A stretch of 64,000 nt of DNA from DASWJZ01 sp963792885 (GTDB lineage: Bacteria > Pseudomonadota > Alphaproteobacteria > Rhizobiales > Afifellaceae). Below, piece after piece: positions 45,120 to 56,782 of the stretch. How positions within the stretch are numbered: position 1 is the first letter of the stretch; every line of letters begins with the position of its first letter. The notes beneath the pieces are model-generated. The model did no database searches. It worked only from the letters and a program-made list of their open reading frames with translations, and was not told the DNA's origin. Both the position numbers and the translations under genes were made by a program. The stretch is taken from positions 372,001-436,000 of the forward strand of contig CAWBXX010000006.1 in assembly GCA_963792885.1 (NCBI GenBank), in the 5' to 3' direction.

Positions 45120-46727
45120 TCATTCCGCCGGCTGGATGGCGCCCATCGGGCGCTCCACGCGTATGTCCCCCGCGATCGTCTTCCAGACGTTGAAGGCCAT
45201 GAGGAGGGCGCCGGTCAGGTAGAAGAGGCCGCCGAGCGCGCGGATCAGATAGTAGGGGTGCATGGCTTGGACGGTCTCGACGAACGAATAGACGAGGAAG
45301 CCGAGGCTATCGTATTCGCGCCACATCAGGCCCTGCATGATGCCGGAGACCCACATCGCAGAGGCGTAGAGAACGATGCCGATCGTCGCCAGCCAGAAGT
45401 GCCAGTTGACGAGGCGCAGGCTGTAGAGACGCTCGCGATGCCACAGGCGCGGCGTGAGAAAGTAGATCGCGCCGAAGGAGATCATGCCGACCCAGCCGAG
45501 CGCGCCGGAATGAACGTGGCCGATGGTCCAGTCGGTGTAGTGGGAGAGCGAGTTCACCTCTCTGATCGACATCACCGGACCTTCGAAGGTCGACATGCCG
45601 TAGAAGGCGACGGCGATCACCATCATGCGGATGATCGGATCGGTGCGGAGCTTGTCCCAGGCGCCCGACAGCGTCATCAGGCCGTTGATCATGCCACCCC
45701 AGGACGGCATCCACAGCATCACCGAGAACACCATGCCGAGCGTCTGCGCCCAGTCGGGGAGGGCGGTGTAGTGCAAGTGATGCGGGCCGGCCCAGATGTA
45801 GAGGAAGATCAGCGACCAGAAGTGCACGATCGAGAGCCGATAGGAGTAAATCGGCCGGTTCGCCTGCTTCGGCACGAAGTAGTACATCATGCCGAGGAAA
45901 CCGGCGGTCAGGAAGAAGCCGACAGCATTGTGGCCGTACCACCACTGGATCAGCGCGTCCTGCACGCCGGCATAGACGGAGTAGCTCTTCGAGCCGAGGA
46001 AGGAGACCGGCATCGCCAGGTTGTTCACCACGTGCAGCATCGCGATCGTGACGATGAAGGAGAGGTAGAACCAGTTGGCGACGTAAATGTGTGGTTCCTT
46101 GCGCTTGAAGATCGTGCCGAGGAAGACCACCAGGTAGGCGACCCAGACGACCGTCAGCCACAGATCCACGTACCATTCCGGCTCGGCGTATTCCTTCGAT
46201 TGGGTGATGCCGAGGAGGTAGCCGGTCGCGGCGAGCACGATGAAGAGCTGGTAGCCCCAGAAGACGAACCAGGCGAGCTTGCCGCCGAAGAGGCGCGCGC
46301 CGCAGGTGCGCTGCACGACGTAGAAGCTCGTCGCAATCAGCGCATTGCCGCCGAAAGCGAAGATCACCGCGGAGGTGTGGAGCGGCCTGAGCCGCCCGAA
46401 GGTCGTCCAGGGAAGGTTGAGATTGAGGACGGGGTAGGCGAGCTCCAGCGCGATGTAGAGCCCGGCCAGAAAACCGGCGAGGCCCCAGAACACGGTTGCG
46501 ATCACCCCGGCGCGGACGACGTCGTCCATGTAGCCGTCGGGCTTCTCGTGGAACGGGATGTCCTTCGCCGAAACGTTCATGGTCCGCAGGCGCCAGATCA
46601 TGGCGCCGAGCATGATCACGGCGACGAGCCCCATATGAAATGCGAAGAGCGGATCGTGGGCCTTGGCCGATGCGAGGAGCGCGGCGAGCGCGATCGCAAA
46701 GAACACCCAGGCTTGCATCATCGGCAT
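45120..46727 (-). CDS. ccoN: cbb3-type cytochrome oxidase catalytic subunit CcoN
   Basis: The proton-pumping, oxygen-reducing subunit with hemes b, b3 and CuB. The start MPMMQAWVFFAIALA at 46727 was chosen over an ATG at 46748 for its GGGGGTG ribosome site. Twelve or more helices are visible, with heme and copper ligand regions LRPLHTSAVIFAFGGN, WYGHNAVGFFLTAGFLGMMYY, WAGPHHLHYTALPDW and TIGHVHSGALGW. At 535 residues it is full-length for the family. First gene of ccoNOQP, divergent from hemN across an FNR/FixK box. Confidence 0.95.
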   Translation of the reverse strand: MPMMQAWVFFAIALAALLASAKAHDPLFAFHMGLVAVIMLGAMIWRLRTMNVSAKDIPFHEKPDGYMDDVVRAGVIATVFWGLAGFLAGLYIALELAYPVLNLNLPWTTFGRLRPLHTSAVIFAFGGNALIATSFYVVQRTCGARLFGGKLAWFVFWGYQLFIVLAATGYLLGITQSKEYAEPEWYVDLWLTVVWVAYLVVFLGTIFKRKEPHIYVANWFYLSFIVTIAMLHVVNNLAMPVSFLGSKSYSVYAGVQDALIQWWYGHNAVGFFLTAGFLGMMYYFVPKQANRPIYSYRLSIVHFWSLIFLYIWAGPHHLHYTALPDWAQTLGMVFSVMLWMPSWGGMINGLMTLSGAWDKLRTDPIIRMMVIAVAFYGMSTFEGPVMSIREVNSLSHYTDWTIGHVHSGALGWVGMISFGAIYFLTPRLWHRERLYSLRLVNWHFWLATIGIVLYASAMWVSGIMQGLMWREYDSLGFLVYSFVETVQAMHPYYLIRALGGLFYLTGALLMAFNVWKTIAGDIRVERPMGAIQPAE

Positions 46728-46798
46728 CAGGCACCCCCCAGCGGCCACGAAGATGCGGCAGACGCACGATCTGCTAGCCGAGCGCCGCCCCAGCGAAT

Positions 46799-46812
46799 TT
46801 GACTCAGATCAA
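46799..46812. promoter_or_regulatory. FNR/FixK-type box between ccoN and hemN
   Basis: TTGACTCAGATCAA matches TTGAT-N4-ATCAA with a single change (C for T in the left arm). It is 72 bases before the ccoN start and 62 before the hemN start, so it could serve both divergent genes. ccoN and hemN are both classical FNR/FixK targets. Confidence 0.8.
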
Positions 46813-46874
46813 GGACCCCACGCGGAGGATCACCGCTCCTTGCGTCAAATTGGCACCGGGCAGGGGCAACGCGC

Positions 46875-48224
46875 GTGGAAACCGACCTTATTCAGAAGTA
46901 CGCAGCGGCGGCGCCGCGCTACACGAGCTTTCCCACGGCGCCGAATTTCCACAACGGAATCGATTCGAAACGCTACCGCGCCTGGCTCGAGGCGCTTCCG
47001 GCGGGCTCGCCGCTCTCGCTCTACCTCCATATCCCCTACTGCGAATCGCTTTGCTGGTTCTGCGGCTGCCATACCAAGGCGACGCGCAGCTACGCGCCGG
47101 TCGCCAGCTATCTCCGGCGGCTGCAGGAGGAGATCGGCCTGGTCAGCAGGGCTCTGCCGAAAGGGCTGAGCGTCAGGAGCATCCACTGGGGCGGCGGCAC
47201 CCCGACGATGCTTGCGAGCGAGGACATCTCGGCGGTCGCGACGGCGCTTCGGAGCGCCTTCGACGTCGCAGCCGATGCAGAGTTCGCGGCGGAGATCGAC
47301 CCGCGCAGCCTGACGCGCGACCGCATCACAGCGCTTGCCGAGGCCGGACTGACCCGAGCGAGCCTCGGCGTCCAGGATTTCAACCCGCGCGTTCAAAAGG
47401 CGATCAACCGCGAGCAGTCGCTGGCGCTGACCAAGGCTGCTGTCGACGCTCTTCGCGGCGCCGGCGTCGCGGCGATCAATATCGATGTACTCTACGGTCT
47501 GCCGCACCAGTCGACGCGCATTCTGATCGAGACGCTGCTCAAGGTGCTGCAGCTTCAGCCGGATCGGATCGCGCTCTTCGGATACGCGCATGTCCCGTGG
47601 CTGAAGCGGCATCAGCGGCTGATCGACGAAGCGGCGCTGCCGGGGGTCAAGGAGCGCTTTCGCGCGTCGCATCTCGCGAGCGAGCTGATGATCGCGTGGG
47701 GCTATGAGCGGATCGGCATCGATCACTTCGCGCTGCCGGACGATCCGCTCGCCGTGGCGGCGCGGTCGGGACGGCTGCATCGCAATTTCCAGGGCTATAC
47801 CAGCGACGACTGCGAGGCGCTCATCGGGCTCGGCGCTTCCGCAATCAGCCGCCTGCCGCAGGGCTATGCGCAGAACGCGGTTCCCGTCGATGAATATTCG
47901 CGACGGGTCGCGGCCGGCGAGCTCGCCGTCACGCGCGGCATCGAGCTTAAGCGCGAGGACCGCGTGCGCGGCTACGCGATCGAGCGGCTGATGTGCGACT
48001 TCCGCCTGAACGAAGCAGATGTCAGGCGCCGGTTCGGCGCCGATGCCGAGCCGCTCCTTGCCGACGCGGAACGACTTGCGATGGATGACGGCGATGGAAT
48101 CCTCTTCAAGGAGGGCGGCACGATCCGCGTAACGGAGCAGGGGCGGCCCTTCGTGCGCTCCATCTGCGCGGCGCTCGATCCCTATTTCGGTGTTGGCGGC
48201 GCGCGCCATAGCGCCGCGGTCTAA
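46875..48224 (+). CDS. hemN: Oxygen-independent coproporphyrinogen III oxidase (HemN)
   Basis: A 449-residue radical-SAM enzyme that decarboxylates coproporphyrinogen III to protoporphyrinogen IX when oxygen is low, supplying heme. The GTG start is at 46875. The Fe-S motif CESLCWFCGCH near residue 54 gives CxxxCxxC and the extra Cys of true HemN. SIHWGGGTPTMLASEDI near residue 105, the E-loop EIDPRSLTRDRITALAEAGLTRASLGVQDFNPRVQKAINRE near 135-175 and a full HemN C-terminal domain are present. Family length about 450-460, so this is a real HemN and not a HemW. Confidence 0.93.
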   Translation: METDLIQKYAAAAPRYTSFPTAPNFHNGIDSKRYRAWLEALPAGSPLSLYLHIPYCESLCWFCGCHTKATRSYAPVASYLRRLQEEIGLVSRALPKGLSVRSIHWGGGTPTMLASEDISAVATALRSAFDVAADAEFAAEIDPRSLTRDRITALAEAGLTRASLGVQDFNPRVQKAINREQSLALTKAAVDALRGAGVAAINIDVLYGLPHQSTRILIETLLKVLQLQPDRIALFGYAHVPWLKRHQRLIDEAALPGVKERFRASHLASELMIAWGYERIGIDHFALPDDPLAVAARSGRLHRNFQGYTSDDCEALIGLGASAISRLPQGYAQNAVPVDEYSRRVAAGELAVTRGIELKREDRVRGYAIERLMCDFRLNEADVRRRFGADAEPLLADAERLAMDDGDGILFKEGGTIRVTEQGRPFVRSICAALDPYFGVGGARHSAAV

Positions 48225-48261
48225 CGCGGAGTTTCTTCAGAGAGCTTGAGTCTTCCCAGCG

Positions 48262-51200
48262 CTAGTCCGTAACAGCGGCCGGACGCCTGCCGCCTCTGAG
48301 CGCCACGTAGATCGCCGGAATCACCAGCACGGTCAGCGCCGTGGATGACGCGAGGCCAAAGAGTAGCGAGATCGCAAGGCCCTGGAAGATCGGGTCGGCG
48401 AGGATCACCGCCGCACCGATCATCGCGGCGAGCGCGGTCAAGAGGATCGGCTTGAAGCGAATCGCGCCGGCTTCAAGCAGCACATCGATCAGCGGCCGGT
48501 CGGGCGAGCGCGCATGGCGGATGAAGTCGGCGAGCAGGATCGAGTTCCTGACAATGATGCCGGCCAGCGCGATGAAGCCGATCATCGACGTCGCGGTGAA
48601 CGGGGCGTTGAACAGCCAGTGTCCGATCATGATGCCGATGAAGGTCAGGGGGATCGGCGTCAGGATGACGAGCGGCAGCTTGAAGGAGCCAAATTGGGCG
48701 ACGACGAGGATGTAGATTCCGAGGATCGCCACGATGAAGGCAGCGCCCATGTCGCGGAAGGTGACCCAGGTCACTTCCCACTCGCCGTCCCAGAGCAGCG
48801 TCGGATGCGTTTCGTCGTCGGGCTGGCCGTGCAGCTTGACCACGGGCTTCGGCACATCGCCCCAGTCGATCGCGTTCATCTCGTCGCCGACTGCGATCAT
48901 GCCGTAGACCGGCGCCTCGAATGCGCCGGCGAGCTCCGCCGTCACCATTTCGGTGGCGCGGCCGTTATGGCGGAAGATCGGGAAGGATGCCGGCTCGCGC
49001 GTGACCGAGACAATGTCGCCAAGCTCGACCACTGAGCGCTCGCCCGGAATGACGTTGGCCGGCACCGGCGTCGACAGCGCGGCCTCGCCGACCACCGCCG
49101 TATCCTTCGACAGCGCCAGGCGTATCGGAATCGGATAGCGCCCGCCGCCACGGTGCGAATAGCCAACGGTCGTGCCGCCAAAGAGAGCGTTGATCGTGTC
49201 GTAAACGTCGCCCTGCTCGACCTTGTAGTATTCGAGATTGTCCTGATCGATACCGAGGCGCACCCGCGTCCCCTGCGCGCCGAAGGAATCGTCGATATCG
49301 ACGATGAAGGGCACGCGCTGGAAGCTCTCGCGCACCTTCTCTGCGACGGCGCGGCGGGTCTCCGGATCGGGACCATAAATCTCGGCAAGGAGCGTGGAGA
49401 GCACCGGCGGGCCGGGCGGCGGCTCGACCACCTTGAGCGCGATTCCGTCCGGCAGATCGAGGTCGGCCAGCCGCTCGCGGATATCAAGCGCGATGTCGTG
49501 GCTTGCGCGCGCGCGCTCACCCTTCGGCGTCAGGTTGATCTGCACGTCGCCGAGCTCGGGGCTTGAGCGGAGGTAATAGTGGCGGACGAGACCGTTGAAG
49601 TTGAACGGCGCGGCGGTTCCCGCGTAGGTCTCGAAGGACACGATCTCCGGCACCACCGCAAGCCGGTCGACGATCTTCTGCAGCGCGCGGTCGGTGTCCT
49701 CCACCGACGAGCCTTCCTTCAGGTCGGCGACGACCTGCAGCTCCGCCTTGTTGTCGAAGGGCAGCAACTTCACGGTGACGCTCTTCGTATAGAGGAGCGA
49801 GAGCGAGGCGAGGGTGGCGATGCCGACGAGGATCAGGAACGTCCACGCACGCGCCCTCGAGGTGAGGATCGGGCGGGCGACGGCGATATAGGCGCGGCCG
49901 AGCCATCCGACCGCGTGGGCGTGCGCCGCGTGTGCTGCGCCATTCTTGCGGCCCAGCCGCATCATCAGCCAGGGCGTCAGCATCACCGCAACGAAGAAGG
50001 AGAAGAGCATCGCGGCCGAGGCGTTCGCCGGGATCGGGCTCATATAAGGCCCCATCATCCCCGACACGAAGAGCATCGGCAGCAACGCCGCGACCACGGT
50101 CAGCGTCGCGACGATGGTCGGATTGCCAACCTCCGCGACCGCCTCGATCGCCGCTTCGCGGCGCGAGCGGCCGTCGCCCATCGCCCAGTGCCGGGCGATG
50201 TTCTCGATCACCACGATGGCGTCGTCGACGAGAATACCGATTGAGAAGATCAGCGCGAAGAGGCTGACGCGGTTCAGGGTGTATCCCATGATCCGCGAAG
50301 CGAAGAGGGTGAGCAAGATCGTTGTGGGGATGACGATCGCCACGACGATCGCCTCGCGCCAGCCGATCGAGACGGCGACGAGGATGACGATAGAGATCGT
50401 CGCGAGCCCGAGATGGAACAGCAGCTCGTTCGCCTTCTCGTTGGCGGTCTCGCCGTAATTCCGCGTGATCGTCAGCTCGACATCGTCGGGGAATATCTGG
50501 CCGCGGATCGCGTTAAGCCTCTCGACGATCGATTCGGCGATGACGACAGCATTGGTGCCGGGCCGCTTGGCGATCGCGAGCGACACGGCGGGCGCGCGCA
50601 GGAGGCCGCTATCCGTCTTCACGACGGAGTTGACGCGGGTCTCCTCCGGGTCGGTCGCAAGCACGACATTGGCCACGTCGCGGACATAGACCGGCCGGCC
50701 GTCGCGGGCGGTCAGGAGCAGGTTGCCGATGTCCGTCAGCGTCTGCAGCGTCTGCCCACCGACCAGCTCGCGCTGCTGGCCGTCCTCACGCACCATGCCG
50801 GCCTGGAAAGAGCGGTTCGCGCCCTCGATCTTGCCGGCGAGCTGCTGCAGCGTGATGCCGTAGAGCGACAGCCGCTCCGGGTCGGGCTCGACGCGGATCT
50901 CCTCCGGCTGCTGGCCCACGATGTAGGTCAGGCCGATGTCGGGGAGCTTGGCGACCTCCACCTGAAGCTCACGGGCAAGCCGCGTCAGCCCGTTCGCGGT
51001 CCAGCGGTCGGCCGCTTCCGGCTTCGGCGTCAGCGTGACGACGACGATGGCGACATCGTCGATGCCGCGCCCGACGATCAGCGGCTCTGGAATGCCGACC
51101 GGAATGCGGTCGAGATTGGCGCGCACCTTGTCGTGCACGCGAAGGATCGCCGCGTCGGCGCTCGTCCCGACGACGAAGCGCGCGGTCACCAGCGCGCCGT

Positions 51201-51474
51201 CGTCCTTGGTCTGCGAATAGACGTGCTCGACGCCGTCGATGCTCTTGACGATGGTCTCCAGCGGCTCGGTGACGAGCTTCACAGCGTCTTCGGCCTTAAG
51301 TCCGTCGGCACGGACATGGATGTCCACCATCGGCACGGAGATCTGCGGCTCCTCCTCGCGCGGCAGCGTGATCAGCGCGACGATGCCCAAGGCAAAGGCG
51401 GCGAGCAGAAAGAGCGGGGTCACCGGCGAGCCGATAAAGCTCCGTGTCAGGCTGCCGGCGATTCCAAGCCTCAT
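48262..51474 (-). CDS. RND efflux transporter permease
   Basis: A 1070-residue inner-membrane RND pump. It has the twelve-helix plan: the first helix FLLAAFALGIVALITLPREEEPQ, and the proton relay in helix 4 (FSIGILVDDAIVVIENIARHWAMGDGRSRREA) with two adjacent Asp residues. Large periplasmic loops are in both halves, including the PPPGPPVLSTLLAEIYGPD segment of the second half. The loops resemble the AcrB/acriflavin-type group rather than the Cus metal pumps. It is coded after sqr, DUF2892 and the adaptor gene with short gaps, so it likely exports something made or met during sulfide stress. No outer-membrane channel gene is adjacent. Confidence 0.9.
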   Translation of the reverse strand: MRLGIAGSLTRSFIGSPVTPLFLLAAFALGIVALITLPREEEPQISVPMVDIHVRADGLKAEDAVKLVTEPLETIVKSIDGVEHVYSQTKDDGALVTARFVVGTSADAAILRVHDKVRANLDRIPVGIPEPLIVGRGIDDVAIVVVTLTPKPEAADRWTANGLTRLARELQVEVAKLPDIGLTYIVGQQPEEIRVEPDPERLSLYGITLQQLAGKIEGANRSFQAGMVREDGQQRELVGGQTLQTLTDIGNLLLTARDGRPVYVRDVANVVLATDPEETRVNSVVKTDSGLLRAPAVSLAIAKRPGTNAVVIAESIVERLNAIRGQIFPDDVELTITRNYGETANEKANELLFHLGLATISIVILVAVSIGWREAIVVAIVIPTTILLTLFASRIMGYTLNRVSLFALIFSIGILVDDAIVVIENIARHWAMGDGRSRREAAIEAVAEVGNPTIVATLTVVAALLPMLFVSGMMGPYMSPIPANASAAMLFSFFVAVMLTPWLMMRLGRKNGAAHAAHAHAVGWLGRAYIAVARPILTSRARAWTFLILVGIATLASLSLLYTKSVTVKLLPFDNKAELQVVADLKEGSSVEDTDRALQKIVDRLAVVPEIVSFETYAGTAAPFNFNGLVRHYYLRSSPELGDVQINLTPKGERARASHDIALDIRERLADLDLPDGIALKVVEPPPGPPVLSTLLAEIYGPDPETRRAVAEKVRESFQRVPFIVDIDDSFGAQGTRVRLGIDQDNLEYYKVEQGDVYDTINALFGGTTVGYSHRGGGRYPIPIRLALSKDTAVVGEAALSTPVPANVIPGERSVVELGDIVSVTREPASFPIFRHNGRATEMVTAELAGAFEAPVYGMIAVGDEMNAIDWGDVPKPVVKLHGQPDDETHPTLLWDGEWEVTWVTFRDMGAAFIVAILGIYILVVAQFGSFKLPLVILTPIPLTFIGIMIGHWLFNAPFTATSMIGFIALAGIIVRNSILLADFIRHARSPDRPLIDVLLEAGAIRFKPILLTALAAMIGAAVILADPIFQGLAISLLFGLASSTALTVLVIPAIYVALRGGRRPAAVTD

Positions 51475-51484
51475 TGGCAGGACT

Positions 51485-52489
51485 TCACGGCAGGACGATC
51501 CGGTCGCCTTCGCGAACCCCGGTCAGAATCTCCACCCGCCCGCCATCCTCCCCGGCGAAGCTCTCCCCAAGGATGACGGCGACCTCAAGCTCGCCCGCAT
51601 CGGTCGCGACGCGCACGGTGTCGACCCCGTGCCGTGTAGTCACCGCAGCGGCAGGAATCGTGATCGCCTGCCGCTTGCCGACCGGGATCCAGACGAGCGT
51701 CCGCTCGCCGACGAAGTAGCCGCTGAGCCCCTCGACCTCGACGTCGGCCTTGACCTTGCCCTCGGCGATCTCTGGATAGACTTTCGCGAGCCGCCCTTCG
51801 CGCGTGGTGACGCTGCCCTCGGTGCCGGCGGAGAGCTGGCGCTCGCCAACCGTCACCGTGTCGCCCTGGACGATCTGCGCCGCGAACCGCTCCGGGAGCA
51901 GGAGCCGCAGGAATGTGCCGCCGGCAGCAATCTGCGCGACGGTCTCGCCGCCAAGGATGACGGAGCCCTGCGTCAGGGGGACGGAGAGCACGCGTCCGGA
52001 TTCCGGCGCGAGCACTTCGCCCTCGCGGGACTGCTGATCGATGACGGCGCGGTTCGCCTCCGCGGCCGCGAGCTGGTTGGTGTAGACCTCGACCTGCGTC
52101 TGCGTCTGGTCGACGCGTGACTGGGGCGCGACGCCGCGCGACAGGAGCTGCTGGGCGCGGGTCAGCTCAGTCTGCGCGTTCGCCAGCTGCGACTTCAGCA
52201 CATCGATCTGCGCTACTGCGGCGTCGATCTGCAGTGCGATCTTGTCGTCGACGACGACCGCGATCACCTCGCCTTTGGTGACCTCGCTGCCTTCAGTGAC
52301 AGCGATCGAGCTGATGGTTCCGCCGATCCGGGCGCGCGCCGGCACGATGTTGCGGCTTTCGACCTGGCCGAAAACCGCCTTGGTCTCGACCACCGTCTCG
52401 CTTTTGGCCACGGCTTCGGCAGCGATAGCCGGGAGCGGAACGGCGAGCGCGGAGGCAAGGGCGGCCGCCCGCCAGGCGTTCGTCAACAT
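51485..52489 (-). CDS. RND efflux periplasmic adaptor
   Basis: A 334-residue membrane-fusion protein for the RND pump. The signal peptide MLTNAWRAAALASALAVPLPAIAAEA starts at 52489. Then follow a biotinyl-lipoyl half (GGTISSIAVTEGSEVTKGEVIAVVVD), a coiled-coil hairpin (AVAQIDVLKSQLANAQTELTRAQQLLSRGVAPQ), and the second lipoyl half (LAPESGRVLSVPLTQGSVILGGETVAQI). No lipobox Cys follows the signal. It starts 33 bases after the DUF2892 gene and ends 11 bases before the pump gene. Confidence 0.9.
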   Translation of the reverse strand: MLTNAWRAAALASALAVPLPAIAAEAVAKSETVVETKAVFGQVESRNIVPARARIGGTISSIAVTEGSEVTKGEVIAVVVDDKIALQIDAAVAQIDVLKSQLANAQTELTRAQQLLSRGVAPQSRVDQTQTQVEVYTNQLAAAEANRAVIDQQSREGEVLAPESGRVLSVPLTQGSVILGGETVAQIAAGGTFLRLLLPERFAAQIVQGDTVTVGERQLSAGTEGSVTTREGRLAKVYPEIAEGKVKADVEVEGLSGYFVGERTLVWIPVGKRQAITIPAAAVTTRHGVDTVRVATDAGELEVAVILGESFAGEDGGRVEILTGVREGDRIVLP

Positions 52490-52521
52490 CGGGGCACTCA
52501 AGATCGCTTGGCGAAGCGGCC

Positions 52522-52725
52522 TTAGGGGAAAGCGAGGCCGGGCTTCACGCCGAGCTTCTTGAAGATCATCGCAGCCGGACAGAAGCCCGTGAAGGACGAC
52601 TGCAAGAGGTTCGCACCGACGAAGACGGTCAGCCAATACCAGTAAGGCGACACGTAATGTCCGAGCGCCACGGACAGAAGCACCATGAAGCCTGCGAAGG
52701 CGGTGACGGCGCGGTCGACGGTCAT
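52522..52725 (-). CDS. DUF2892 inner-membrane protein (YgaP-like membrane domain)
   Basis: A 67-residue protein with two membrane helices (AVTAFAGFMVLLSVALGHYV and YWLTVFVGANLLQSSFTGFCP). The GFCPAAMIFKKLGVK motif is typical of DUF2892, the membrane part of YgaP rhodanese proteins. Its place between sqr and the RND genes suggests a sulfur-related role. The rhodanese domain is absent here. Confidence 0.85.
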   Translation of the reverse strand: MTVDRAVTAFAGFMVLLSVALGHYVSPYWYWLTVFVGANLLQSSFTGFCPAAMIFKKLGVKPGLAFP

Positions 52726-52756
52726 TTGTCTTTCTCCTGGCTTTTCAATCCGGCCG

Positions 52757-54049
52757 CTATTCCGCGGCCTCCAGATGGATATCCTTCAGCTTCTTGATGC
52801 CGAGCACGTCAAGCACAAGGTTCTCGTAGAACGTATCGCTCTGGCCGAGCCGGATCTTGCGAAGGAAGTATTTCTCGAAGCCGATCTTGGCCATGTGCAC
52901 CCACTTGCCCTGGGCGGACCAGTTGACGTTCCGCGGCGGGATCTGTGGCTGCGCCACGAAGGCGATGCCCTCGTCGCCGAAATCGGCGAGGCAGACGGCG
53001 TTCCAGGTGGCGACGGCCTTCGGCTCCTCGCCCTTCAGAAGCGCGGCGATGTTCTCAGCCGTGGCGGTCACCATGGATTCGATCATGAACCCGGTCTTCG
53101 GGACGCCGACCGGGAGCGGCGTCTTGCCGACCGGCGGGATTGCCACGCAGACGCCGATGCCGAAGACGTTCGGGAAAGCCGGATTGCGCTGGTACTTGTC
53201 GATCGTGATGAAGCCGCGCGGATTGGTGAGCCCCTCGATGCCGAGGACCGCGGGCACACCCTTGAAGGCCGGGAGCATCATCGAGAAGGCGAAGGGCAGC
53301 TCGTGGCTCTGCTTCACCGAGCCATCCTCGTTCACCTCCTCCACGAACATCTTGCCGGCTGCGACCTTCGTCACCTTGGCGTTGGTGATCCACTTGATGT
53401 GGCGGTCGCGCATGGCGCTTTCGAGGAGCCCCTTGGTGTCGCCGACGCCGTCGAGCCCGAGATGGCCGACATAGGGCTCCGCGGTCACGAAGGTCATCGG
53501 CACCTGATCGCGCTTCTTCTTCTGTCTGAGCGCGGTGTCGACGATGAAGGCGAACTCATAGGCCGGCCCGTAGCAGGAGGCTCCCTGCACGGCGCCGATC
53601 ACGACCGGGCCGGGCGTTTTCACGAGCGCATCGAAGGCCGACTTCGCCTTGACCGCATGGTCGATCTGGCAAATCGACTGCGTATTGGCTTCCGGTCCGA
53701 GCCCCGCGATCTCGTCGAAGGCGAGGTCGGGGCCGGTCGCGATGATCAGGTAGTCGTAGTCGATGGAGGAGCCGTCGTTCAGCTCGATCCGATTCTCTTT
53801 AGGATGCACGCGCTTTGCGCCTTCGGGCCTTAGCGCGATCTTCTTGCGCGCCAGCACCGGCGCCAACTCGACCGATATGTCCTTCGGCTCGCGCCAGCCG
53901 ACGGCCACCCACGGGTTGGAGGGCACGAAGGAATAAGCGCCGCCCTGATTGACCACCGTCAGCGTTTCACCAGGGCGCATCTTCGCCTTCATCTCGTAGG
54001 CCATTATGATGCCGCCGAGACCGGCGCCGAGGACGACAATGTGTGCCAC
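52757..54049 (-). CDS. sqr: Sulfide:quinone oxidoreductase
   Basis: A 430-residue membrane-bound flavoprotein that oxidises sulfide to sulfane sulfur and reduces quinone. It begins (GTG start, GGGAGG behind) with the FAD motif MAHIVVLGAGLGGIIMAY. The cysteines of the redox site are likely those in QSICQIDHA, GASCYGPAYEF and IGVCVAIPPVGKTPLPVGVPKTG. The C-terminal FLRKIRLGQSDTFYENLVLD is the amphipathic membrane-binding part. It leads an operon with DUF2892 and an RND adaptor and pump. An FNR/FixK box is 70 bases upstream. Confidence 0.88.
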   Translation of the reverse strand: MAHIVVLGAGLGGIIMAYEMKAKMRPGETLTVVNQGGAYSFVPSNPWVAVGWREPKDISVELAPVLARKKIALRPEGAKRVHPKENRIELNDGSSIDYDYLIIATGPDLAFDEIAGLGPEANTQSICQIDHAVKAKSAFDALVKTPGPVVIGAVQGASCYGPAYEFAFIVDTALRQKKKRDQVPMTFVTAEPYVGHLGLDGVGDTKGLLESAMRDRHIKWITNAKVTKVAAGKMFVEEVNEDGSVKQSHELPFAFSMMLPAFKGVPAVLGIEGLTNPRGFITIDKYQRNPAFPNVFGIGVCVAIPPVGKTPLPVGVPKTGFMIESMVTATAENIAALLKGEEPKAVATWNAVCLADFGDEGIAFVAQPQIPPRNVNWSAQGKWVHMAKIGFEKYFLRKIRLGQSDTFYENLVLDVLGIKKLKDIHLEAAE

Positions 54050-54118
54050 GATAACCTCCCGTGACGACGATTAGGTTCTATTCTGTTTCTTGAATATGTC
54101 TACGAACTTAAGGTGGCT

Positions 54119-54132
54119 TTGACCTACATCAA
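54119..54132. promoter_or_regulatory. FNR/FixK-type box between sqr and ppsA
   Basis: TTGACCTACATCAA fits TTGAT-N4-ATCAA with one change in the left arm. It is 70 bases before the sqr start and 153 before ppsA. It could make sqr, and possibly the ppsA block, respond to low oxygen. Confidence 0.72.
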
Positions 54133-54284
54133 GCGCAGGCTAGCCAATGCCGGGCAACATGCTCCACACCTGACCACGTACGAATGCAGACGCGCGTCTG
54201 ACGCGGGGATCGCCCGGTCCGATCGGCCGTACGCGACAGAGGTTTGGAACTGCCACAACGAGCAAGGTCTATCGGAGGTCACAC

Positions 54285-56700
<2,416 letters not shown>

Positions 56701-56714
<14 letters not shown>

Positions 56715-56755
56715 CGGCGCGGCGGCAAACTGCCGGGGCGGCACAGCGCCCCGGC
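56701..56755 (+). terminator. Two consecutive perfect hairpins at the end of ppsA
   Basis: Two 9-base stems: GCCGCGCCG (56701-56709) pairs with CGGCGCGGC (56715-56723) over a 5-base loop that contains the ppsA stop codon; GCCGGGGCG (56732-56740) pairs with CGCCCCGGC (56747-56755). No T run follows, so they may slow or partly stop transcription, or protect the upstream mRNA end, before the next gene at 56783. Confidence 0.55.
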
Positions 56756-56782
56756 GGGGATCCGAAATCCAAGGAATTGCCA

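Noticed and set aside
45108..46802. 564-codon plus-strand open frame opposite ccoN
   Set aside because: ccoN is unmistakable; the opposite frame is rich in His, Glu and Arg with no family features.
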